Of a stretch of 58,776 nt of DNA, positions 41,248-48,446 are shown piece by piece. The DNA is from CAYLPU01 sp964385635. Lineage in GTDB: Bacteria > Chloroflexota > Anaerolineae > B4-G1. The stretch's first letter is position 1; every line of letters starts with the position of its first letter. The stretch is taken from NCBI GenBank assembly GCA_964385635.1, contig CAYLPU010000021.1, forward strand, positions 1 to 58,776, read 5' to 3'. Made by a program: the position numbers and the translations under genes. Under the pieces are notes generated by a model. It was not told where the DNA came from and did no database searches. It saw only the letters and a list, made by a program, of their open reading frames with translations.

Positions 41248-43368
41248 ATGGAACTGGACTACAAGGTCAAAACACCGGTTCTCAGGATTAAGGACTTGGC
41301 TGTCTGCTATGAGACGCGCAAGGGTGAAGTCAACGCGGTGAGGAACGTGTCCTTCGAGATACGCAGGGAAGAGATTTTTGGTCTCGTGGGAGAATCCGGC
41401 TGCGGCAAGAGCACGGTGGCCTTCAGCATTGTCAACTCGCTGGGGCGCAACGGTCACATCGTGGAAGGAAAAATCGTTTTCCAGGGTCGTGACTTGGTGG
41501 GATGCAATGAAGGCGAATTGCGGGTCCTGCGTGGAAACGATATCTCAATGGTATACCAGGATCCTATGCAGGCACTTAATCCTTCTCTACGGATCAGCGA
41601 TCAGCTCAGCGAGGTGCTCATCGTGCACAGAAATATGAGCAAGGAGAAAGCATACGATAGATGTATTCAAATGCTGAAGCGGGTCTATATGCCAGACCCA
41701 GAACTGATCATGCAACGGTATCCCCACCAGCTCTCAGGTGGCCAGCAACAACGCGCGATCATCGCGATGGCACTGCTCAACAATCCAGCTTTGTTGATCA
41801 TGGATGAGCCAACTACAGCGCTAGATGTGACAGTTGAGGCAGTAGTGCTGGATTTGATCGACGAGTTGCGCCGTGAGTTCAACACGGCCATCCTGTACAT
41901 CAGCCATAACCTGGGGGTCATCGCTCGAGTTTGTGATCGCATAGGAGTGATGTACGCGGGCCAGATCGTGGAGCGGGCGTCAGTGGAGAAGATCTTCTCG
42001 CAACCGATGCATCCCTATACTGAAGCACTGACACGATGTATCCCTCGGCTAGGTTCGAGCAAGGAATCCAGTTATCTGTACCCTATTAGGGGCAGGGTGC
42101 CGTCGCTGGACGATCTGCCGCCGGGATGCCTGTTTGAACCCCGTTGTGATTACGCTAAGGACAAGTGTCGGGAAAAACGTCCCGCTTCAAGGGAGGTAAA
42201 GCTACGTCACTTTGTACGCTGCCAATTTGCGGAAGAGGTGGTGGAAACAGAGTGGCAGACGCCGGAGAAACTCAAAGCCACCCGGCCGACGGACGGCAGG
42301 GCCGTGAGTGCTGACGGCTCTATCCTCAAGGTGGAGCGGTTGAAAACCTACTACGAACAAGAGCAGAGGTCATTGGCGAGTCTGTTTGGTCTGGGCCAAA
42401 AGCAATACGTCAAGGCATTGGATGGGTTGAGCCTTGAGTTGTCCCGAGGGACTACTTTGGGGGTCGTGGGCGAGTCGGGTTGTGGGAAAAGCACGCTAGC
42501 TAAGACGATTGCCGGGCTGGAATCTCCTACAGATGGTGGTATCGAGTTTCTAGGTGTGGACATCTCAGTACCGGTATCGCGTCGGAATTTTGAACTGATC
42601 AAGGAATTGCAGATGGTATTTCAGAACCCCGATTCCACATTGAATCCTTCTTTTTCGGTGGGATATCAGATTGGTCGTCCTCTCAAGCGCCTCAAAGGTT
42701 TGCACACGGCTCAGCTTGGAAAAGAAGTGATCGAATTGCTGGAGGCGGTGAGGCTTGACGCAAGCTACTATCATCGCTTGCCGCGCCAGCTCAGCGGTGG
42801 GGAGAAGCAACGAGTGGCCATCGCCAGATCAATCGCCGCGCATCCCGAGTTGCTCATGTGCGACGAACCGACCTCGTCGCTGGACGTTTCGGTACAGGCG
42901 GCTATCCTGAACCTGTTGCTTGACCTGCAGAGAAAGTATGGTATCACGATGGTATTCATCTCCCATGACCTCAGCGTGGTTCGGTTCTTCTCCGACTACG
43001 TGGCGGTGATGTACCTGGGGAAGATATGCGAAATTGGGCCAGCCGAGGCCATTTACGCGCCACCCTATCACCCCTACACGGAAGCGCTGCTCTCCGCTGT
43101 GCCCATCCCCGACCCCAGGGCAGAGCAGAAACACATCCGCTTGAGTGGTTCTGTGCCAAGCGCGCTCAATCCACCGAGTGGTTGTCGTTTCCACACCCGG
43201 TGTTCGCGCCGTCACATGTTGCCCGACAGTGGCAAGGTCTGCGAGACCGAGACGCCACCGTGGCGCTATGACACGGAGGAACACCGTATCTTTTGCCACA
43301 TTCCGCTGGAGGAATTGCGCAAGATGGAAAAGGTTGTGACTATTGAGGAGGTGGCCAATGCTGGTTAA
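41248..43368 (+). CDS. Fused ABC transporter ATPase (DppD-DppF type, two nucleotide-binding domains)
   Basis: This 706-residue protein fuses two complete ABC ATPases. Domain 1 (about 1-330) has GESGCGKST, LSGGQQQR and LLIMDEPTTALD, ending with the oligopeptide-transporter motif PGCLFEPRCDYAKDKC. Domain 2 (about 350-706) has GESGCGKST, LSGGEKQR and LLMCDEPTSSLD, ending with GCRFHTRCSRRH. The Cys-containing tails are typical of Dpp/Opp ATPases, which are usually separate proteins. ATG 41248 follows GAGGTGAGC. It drives the permeases just upstream. Confidence 0.93.
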   Translation: MELDYKVKTPVLRIKDLAVCYETRKGEVNAVRNVSFEIRREEIFGLVGESGCGKSTVAFSIVNSLGRNGHIVEGKIVFQGRDLVGCNEGELRVLRGNDISMVYQDPMQALNPSLRISDQLSEVLIVHRNMSKEKAYDRCIQMLKRVYMPDPELIMQRYPHQLSGGQQQRAIIAMALLNNPALLIMDEPTTALDVTVEAVVLDLIDELRREFNTAILYISHNLGVIARVCDRIGVMYAGQIVERASVEKIFSQPMHPYTEALTRCIPRLGSSKESSYLYPIRGRVPSLDDLPPGCLFEPRCDYAKDKCREKRPASREVKLRHFVRCQFAEEVVETEWQTPEKLKATRPTDGRAVSADGSILKVERLKTYYEQEQRSLASLFGLGQKQYVKALDGLSLELSRGTTLGVVGESGCGKSTLAKTIAGLESPTDGGIEFLGVDISVPVSRRNFELIKELQMVFQNPDSTLNPSFSVGYQIGRPLKRLKGLHTAQLGKEVIELLEAVRLDASYYHRLPRQLSGGEKQRVAIARSIAAHPELLMCDEPTSSLDVSVQAAILNLLLDLQRKYGITMVFISHDLSVVRFFSDYVAVMYLGKICEIGPAEAIYAPPYHPYTEALLSAVPIPDPRAEQKHIRLSGSVPSALNPPSGCRFHTRCSRRHMLPDSGKVCETETPPWRYDTEEHRIFCHIPLEELRKMEKVVTIEEVANAG

Positions 43369-43531
43369 AGACTATATGACCAGACATCCGCTCATGGCGG
43401 AGCCAAGTCTGTCTATCATCGAAGCGCAACGTTATATGTGGGAGAACCACGTCCGTCATCTGCCCGTAGTAGGTGATGGGAAACGGACGGATGCCGAAAG
43501 TCAAGAGATTATGGGCGCGCGGGAGATTTGA
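43358..43531 (+). pseudogene. CBS-domain protein fragment
   Basis: From ATG 43358 (GAGGAGG upstream, overlapping the ATPase end by 11 nt) the frame reads MLVKDYMTRHPLMAEPSLSI, then IEAQRYMWENHVRHLPVVGD. This is the first strand-helix-strand of a CBS domain. It then loses similarity (TDAESQEIMGAREI) and stops after 57 residues. Complete proteins have two CBS domains and at least 120 residues. It looks cut off near 43485. Confidence 0.7.
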
Positions 43532-43605
43532 GCGCGGTGCATAGTACGTGAGACGTGAAGCGTGTTGCGCAGCGAGACGAAACACGCATGCCTTCAGGTG
43601 TGGTT

Positions 43606-43637
43606 GAGGACATAGGAGCCCTCGTTCCTATGTCCTC
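43606..43637 (+). terminator. Terminator-like hairpin after the ABC operon
   Basis: Perfect 12-bp arms, GAGGACATAGGA (43606-43617) and its complement (43626-43637), with an 8-nt loop, followed by CTTGTTC. It lies in the 136-bp gap before racemase copy 2, which also carries GTGAAACGT-type repeat debris (43549-43586). It could terminate the ABC transcript or attenuate the next one. Confidence 0.55.
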
Positions 43638-43667
43638 CTTGTTCATAGTCGAAAGGGAGAGAGGCCA

Positions 43668-44453
43668 ATGTACCGCAATAGAGATATAGGCATCAACTAT
43701 ATCAAGGCCCGTAAGGATCATCGCTGCTATGGAATGGGCCTGGGCATCATCATCCTGGACGACGTCTACCCCGGTTTCCCCGGCGATGTGCGTAACGCCA
43801 GCGCCTACCCGTTTCCCATCCAGTATGAGATCGCCGAGGGGGTGGACATCCAGGCCCTGGTTCGCAAAGAGGACAAGTCACCTTGTCTGCAGCCAATTCA
43901 GCGGGCGGCCAAAAGGCTGGAAAAAATGGGCTGCCGGGCCATCGCCGCTGAATGTGGTTACTTCGCCTACTTTCAGAAAGAGATTGCAGGTTACACGGAC
44001 GTACCGGTGTTTATGTCTAGCCTGCTCCAGGTACCCCTGGCCCAACAAATCATCGGCCCGGACAAGGTGGTAGGTCTTCTGGTAGCGCGGGAAGATAAGA
44101 TGACGCAAGCGCACCTGGAAGCCGTCGGCATTCAACCGGGCAGCAACTATGTCATAACCGGGGCCGAGGACGACGGCCGCTGCCCGGAGTTCGAGCACCT
44201 ATGGTACGAGCCCAAGCGACCTGACCCACCAGGGGCCTACTACGACAAGGCGGAAAAGGAGTTCGTGCCGGTCGCCGTTGACTTCTACCGCGCCCATCCC
44301 AATATGGGAGCCATGATGTTGGAATGCACCGGTATGCAGCCTTTTGCCCGTGCCATCCAGCGCGAGATTGATATCCCGATCTTTAGTTGGGGCACGCTGC
44401 TGGATTATGCCTACTCGGTGGTGGTCCATCGAGACTACTACGGGCATGTGTAA
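43668..44453 (+). CDS. Asp/Glu racemase-superfamily protein, copy 2
   Basis: This 261-residue paralogue of the protein at 32035-32820 shares about 223 of 261 residues by eye, including both catalytic-type cysteines (AECGYFAYF and LECTGMQPFA) and an identical C-terminal 30 residues. The differences cluster in the central 130-195 region, which would be near the substrate site. ATG 43668 follows GGGAGAGAGG. It precedes the zinc alcohol dehydrogenase and methylaspartate ammonia-lyase genes. Confidence 0.75.
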   Translation: MYRNRDIGINYIKARKDHRCYGMGLGIIILDDVYPGFPGDVRNASAYPFPIQYEIAEGVDIQALVRKEDKSPCLQPIQRAAKRLEKMGCRAIAAECGYFAYFQKEIAGYTDVPVFMSSLLQVPLAQQIIGPDKVVGLLVAREDKMTQAHLEAVGIQPGSNYVITGAEDDGRCPEFEHLWYEPKRPDPPGAYYDKAEKEFVPVAVDFYRAHPNMGAMMLECTGMQPFARAIQREIDIPIFSWGTLLDYAYSVVVHRDYYGHV

Positions 44454-44487
44454 TTCGGCCATACCAGGCACAAAAGGAGATGCACGG

Positions 44488-45543
44488 ATGAAAGCAGTTC
44501 GTCTGATCAAAGTAGGCCAACCCCTGGAAATGCAAGAGGTTCCGATTCCCCAGGTCGGTCCCAGGGATGTGTTGGTGCGGATCAGGGCGGCGGGCATCTG
44601 CCATTCAGATGTCCACTACCGGGCTGGGGTGTCGCCGGTGTACCCGTTCCCCTTGACGCTGGGCCACGAAGTCGCCGGAGTCGTCGAGCAAGTGGGGCCG
44701 AAGGTCGCTGATGCCGCTGATGTAAACGGCGGCGTCAGCATCGGTGACCGGGTATGCCTCCACTATATGGTCACCTGCGGCGACTGCACCTATTGCAGCC
44801 AGGGCAGCGAACAGTTCTGCACCTCGGGCCAGATGCTGGGCAAGAATCGAGACGGGAGCTATGCCGAATACATCAGCATACCCGCCCGCAACGCCTTTCC
44901 CCTTCCTGACGAGATTCCCTTCGAGCACGGGGCCATCATGATGTGTTCGTCGGCGACCTCGTTCCACGCGCTGCGCAAAGGCCGGCTGAGAGCAGGTGAG
45001 ACGGTCGCCGTTTTTGGCGTCGGCGGGTTGGGCATGTCGGCGGTGCAACTGGCCCGGGCCTTTGGGGCGTTAGACGTGTACGCGGTGGATATCAACGCTG
45101 ACAGGCTCAAGAGAACCGAAAAATTGGGCGCTATCCCGATCAACGCAGCCGAGACCGATCCGGTGGCCAGGATCAAACGATTGACCGGCGGCCGGGGCGT
45201 GGATGTGGCCCTGGAGTTGATCGGCCTGCCGTTGACGGTGCGACAGTGCATCGAATCGTTGGCCGTCTTTGGACGGGTGGTAGTGGTCGGCCTCAGCGAC
45301 AAAACCGTCAAGATCGCGCCCTACCGCGAATTGATATGCAGGGAGGCGGAACTCATCGGCTCGGCCGATCACCTGGCTCACGAATTGCCCATCCTCATCG
45401 AGTTGGCTCGCCGGGGCACGCTGGACCTTTCCGACGTGGTCACCGACACCGTGCCCCTCGACGCCGACGCCATCAACGAAGTGATGGATCGTCTCGAACG
45501 CTTTGGCGGCGACGTGCGCACTGTAATCACGCCGTCAAAATAG
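44488..45543 (+). CDS. Zinc-dependent alcohol dehydrogenase (MDR family)
   Basis: This 351-residue protein starts at ATG 44488 (AAAGGAGATG upstream). Catalytic-zinc ligands are in CHSDVHYRAG and GHEVAGVV. The structural-zinc cysteines are in CGDCTYCSQGSEQFC. The NAD(P)-binding site is VFGVGGLGMSAVQLARAFGA, followed by VDIN, whose Asp favours NAD. It would oxidise an alcohol, or reduce an aldehyde or ketone, from the demethylated substrate (inference from position between racemase copy 2 and the ammonia-lyase). Confidence 0.92.
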   Translation: MKAVRLIKVGQPLEMQEVPIPQVGPRDVLVRIRAAGICHSDVHYRAGVSPVYPFPLTLGHEVAGVVEQVGPKVADAADVNGGVSIGDRVCLHYMVTCGDCTYCSQGSEQFCTSGQMLGKNRDGSYAEYISIPARNAFPLPDEIPFEHGAIMMCSSATSFHALRKGRLRAGETVAVFGVGGLGMSAVQLARAFGALDVYAVDINADRLKRTEKLGAIPINAAETDPVARIKRLTGGRGVDVALELIGLPLTVRQCIESLAVFGRVVVVGLSDKTVKIAPYRELICREAELIGSADHLAHELPILIELARRGTLDLSDVVTDTVPLDADAINEVMDRLERFGGDVRTVITPSK

Positions 45544-45576
45544 CCTGTACCGTGAAACGAGTGTGAGGGTTGCTAT

Positions 45577-46959
45577 ATGACCTGCATCACCCAAGTTTTG
45601 ATAGCGCCAGCCACAGGCGCTTATTACTACGAGGATCTGGCCGCTCTTCAATCCCACCCCACCCCTCTGGCCGAACGCTATGCCGCCGCCCCGATGACGC
45701 CTGGTTTCCGTCACATCCGCGAGGTAGCCGAGGCCCTCTCGGTGGGCCTGGTCCTGGACATAGGACAGGTGGCGTGGGGGGACTGTGTGGCCGTGGCCTA
45801 CAGCGGCAAGGCCGGCCGCGACCCGGTCTTCCGCACCGAGGAAGGTCTGGCGACGATTCAGCGGGTGGTGGCCCCGTTGCTCCAGGGCCGGGAGATCACG
45901 ACTTTCCGCGGACTCGCCGGGGAGGTGGACAGTCTGTTCGAATCGGTGGAGATAATCAAGCCGCTACCTCAGCCCAAAGGAATGACCCGCCGGGAACTGT
46001 TGACCGCACCGGCCCGCATGTGGCGGGCAGCCCAGGGGCAGAAGGAAGAAGAGAGAATCGCCCTTACGGAGCGCGTCACCGTGGAGCGACGACTGCACAC
46101 CGCCGTCCGCTACGGCGTCAGCCAGGCTCTGCTGAAAGCAGTGGCCCTGGCTCGCGGTGTGACGATGGCCGAGGTGATTGCCGAGGAATGGGACCTACCG
46201 CTGCCCAACGCGCCAGTGCCCATCCACGCCCAGTCGGGCGGCGAACGCTACCACAACGCGGACAAGATGATCGTCCGCCGGGTGGCCTCGCTCCCGCACG
46301 GACTGGTGGATGACATTCCCGAGCAACTCGGCGAGGATGGCGCCAAACTGACACGGTACGTGCGCTGGCTCAAGGAGCGCATCCAGGAACTGGGCGGCGC
46401 CGATTACCGGCCAACGATTCACCTGGACGTTCATGGAGCGCTGGGACAGATTTTTGATAACGATCTTGGTCGCGTCCTCGGGCAACTCTACGCACTGGAG
46501 TTGGCCGTGCAACCCTACTCGCTGCGGGTGGAGAGTCCGGTGATTATGGAGAGCCGGGAAGCCCAGATTGAGACGATGAAGGCGCTGCGCGAATACATCC
46601 GCTTCCGTAAGATGAACGTGCAACTTGTCGCTGACGAGTGGGCCAACACGCTGGAGGACATCCTGGCCTTCGTGGACGCTCAAGCGGCCGACATGATCCA
46701 GATCAAGACACCCGACCTGGGCAGCATACACAACACGATCGAGGCGGTGTTGGCCTGCAAAGCCGGGGGCGTGGGCGCGTTCCTGGGCGGTAGTTGCGCC
46801 GAAACCGACCTGTCAGCAAAGGTAGCCGTCCACGTTGCCCTGGCCACCCGGCCGGACATCATTATGGCTAAACCAGGCATGGGAGTGGACGAGGGCATTA
46901 TGCTGGTGCAGAACGAGATGGCGCGCACCTTGGCCTGGATTCGGGCGCGTGAAGCGTGA
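45577..46959 (+). CDS. Methylaspartate ammonia-lyase family protein
   Basis: This 460-residue enolase-superfamily protein has the MAL motifs: IHAQSGGERYHNADKMIVRR, SLPHGLVDD (active-site His), IHLDVHGALG, LVADEWANTLEDI, MIQIKTPDLGSIHNTIEAVL (catalytic Lys), GGSCAETD (active-site Cys) and IMAKPGMGVDEG. The known reaction is removal of ammonia from threo-3-methylaspartate to give mesaconate. That pathway needs glutamate mutase, which is absent here, so the true substrate may be a different amino acid released by demethylation. Its last codons come from a GTGAAGCGTGA repeat. Confidence 0.9.
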   Translation: MTCITQVLIAPATGAYYYEDLAALQSHPTPLAERYAAAPMTPGFRHIREVAEALSVGLVLDIGQVAWGDCVAVAYSGKAGRDPVFRTEEGLATIQRVVAPLLQGREITTFRGLAGEVDSLFESVEIIKPLPQPKGMTRRELLTAPARMWRAAQGQKEEERIALTERVTVERRLHTAVRYGVSQALLKAVALARGVTMAEVIAEEWDLPLPNAPVPIHAQSGGERYHNADKMIVRRVASLPHGLVDDIPEQLGEDGAKLTRYVRWLKERIQELGGADYRPTIHLDVHGALGQIFDNDLGRVLGQLYALELAVQPYSLRVESPVIMESREAQIETMKALREYIRFRKMNVQLVADEWANTLEDILAFVDAQAADMIQIKTPDLGSIHNTIEAVLACKAGGVGAFLGGSCAETDLSAKVAVHVALATRPDIIMAKPGMGVDEGIMLVQNEMARTLAWIRAREA

Positions 46960-46966
46960 AACGCGA
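46948..46966. repeat. GTGAAACGT-type repeat at the MAL/MttB-E border
   Basis: The sequence cgtgaagcgtgaaacgcga spans the stop codon of the ammonia-lyase gene and the leader of MttB-E, supplying the last three coding residues. Confidence 0.6.
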
Positions 46967-46976
46967 AAGGAGACCT

Positions 46977-48446
46977 ATGGACATCAACTATCACGCTCAC
47001 CAGACACCGCAGTTCCGCGTTTTGTCAGATCAACAAATCGAAAAGGTCTATCAGGCGACACTGGAGTGTCTGAACCGCACCGGCGTCAATGTGCTCAACG
47101 CCGAGGCGCGCGACCTGTTGGCCGCGGCCGGCGCGCGGGTGGACGGCGTGCGGGTGCGTATTCCGCCGCACATCATTCAGGACGGTGTCGCCGCCAATCC
47201 GCGCTCCTTCACCCTGTGGGGACGCAATGGCAAGCATCGAATGCAAATAGTGCCCGATCGGGTTTACTTCGGCCCCGGCCCCACCTGCACCTACTTCATC
47301 GACCCAGAAACCGGTGAACGGCGGAAGGTCCGCCGTGGCGATCCCGGCCTGACAGCCCGGGTGTGCGACGGGCTGGACAACATCGACTACGTAATGGGGC
47401 TGGGGTTGATCGACGACGTACATCACCGGTTGGCCCCGGTGTACGAGTTTGCCGAGATGATTACCAACACCGGCAAGCCTATGCTGCCCTGGGCATATTC
47501 CCTCGGAAACATATCCGACATCTACCAGATCGCCCTGGCCGTCGCCGGGAGCGAGGAAACATTTCGAGAGCACCCGTTCTTCGCCCTCTTCGCCACGTTT
47601 CAGGCTCCACTGCAACACACCAACGAAGAACTGGCTAACGTGCTCTGGGCCGCCGAGCGCGATGTCCCCATCGTCTACCTGGGCGGCGGTACCGCCGGAT
47701 CCACCGCACCGGTGACCGGGGCGGGCACGCTGGTCATCTCCCTGGCCGGGGCGCTGAGCGGCCTGGCGATCATCCAACTCAAGAGACGGGGCGCGGCAGT
47801 GTGCATCGGCGGCGTGCCCCAGCCGATGGACCTGCGCACAGGGCGGCCGGCCTACGGCGGGCCGGAGATGAGCCTCTACAGCGCGGCTGTGTCCGACATC
47901 TCCCGCTACCTGGGCCTGCCCTTCATGGGCACCGCCGGGGCGTCCGAGGCGAAGGTGCTCGACCTGCAGGCCGCCATCGAGAGCACAATGCAGATAGTGC
48001 TCTCCGGCCTCAGCGGAGCGACGCTGGTCCACGACGTGGGCTTCCTCGACTGCGCCGACATCGGTTCGCTGGAGATGCTGGTGATGAACGATGAGATTAT
48101 CGCTATGACTCGGCGCATCATGCGCGGCATCGAGGTCAGTGACGACACACTGATGCTGGACCTGATAGATCGCATTGGCCCAGGGGGGGAGTTTATGTCC
48201 ACCAAAGAGACGGCCAAGCGGTGCCGCGCCGAGATTTGGACACCGACATTGATGGACCGCGATCCGTGGGTCAACTGGGAGGCGGCCGGTTCACTGACGA
48301 TGCACGACCGGATCCAGGCGCGGGTGCGGGAGATTCTGGCGACGCACGAGCCTCCGCCCTTGCCTGAGGGCACGGCGGAGAAGATTGAGACGATTCTGGA
48401 GGCGGCAGAAGCACGTGAGAAGCGAAACGTGAAACGTGAAGGGTGA
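46977..48446 (+). CDS. MttB-superfamily methyltransferase E
   Basis: This 489-residue MttB protein starts at ATG 46977 (AAAGGAG upstream). Hallmarks are LSDQQIEKVYQATLECLNRT, FGPGPTCTYFIDPETGERRK, GSTAPVTGAGTLVISLAGAL, ASEAKVLDLQAAIES and LVHDVGFLDCADIGSLEMLV. There is no TAG in frame. Its last residues, EKRNVKREG, are encoded by the GTGAAACGT repeat, which has become coding. It stops one base before the molybdenum hydroxylase gene and follows the ammonia-lyase by 17 nt, so it is in their operon. Confidence 0.92.
   Translation: MDINYHAHQTPQFRVLSDQQIEKVYQATLECLNRTGVNVLNAEARDLLAAAGARVDGVRVRIPPHIIQDGVAANPRSFTLWGRNGKHRMQIVPDRVYFGPGPTCTYFIDPETGERRKVRRGDPGLTARVCDGLDNIDYVMGLGLIDDVHHRLAPVYEFAEMITNTGKPMLPWAYSLGNISDIYQIALAVAGSEETFREHPFFALFATFQAPLQHTNEELANVLWAAERDVPIVYLGGGTAGSTAPVTGAGTLVISLAGALSGLAIIQLKRRGAAVCIGGVPQPMDLRTGRPAYGGPEMSLYSAAVSDISRYLGLPFMGTAGASEAKVLDLQAAIESTMQIVLSGLSGATLVHDVGFLDCADIGSLEMLVMNDEIIAMTRRIMRGIEVSDDTLMLDLIDRIGPGGEFMSTKETAKRCRAEIWTPTLMDRDPWVNWEAAGSLTMHDRIQARVREILATHEPPPLPEGTAEKIETILEAAEAREKRNVKREG
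48421..48443. repeat. GTGAAACGT repeat encoding the C-terminus of MttB-E
   Basis: Units GCGAAACGT, GAAACGT and GAAGGGTG run to the MttB-E stop at 48446. The run also supplies the GAAGGG ribosome site for the next gene. Confidence 0.65.
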
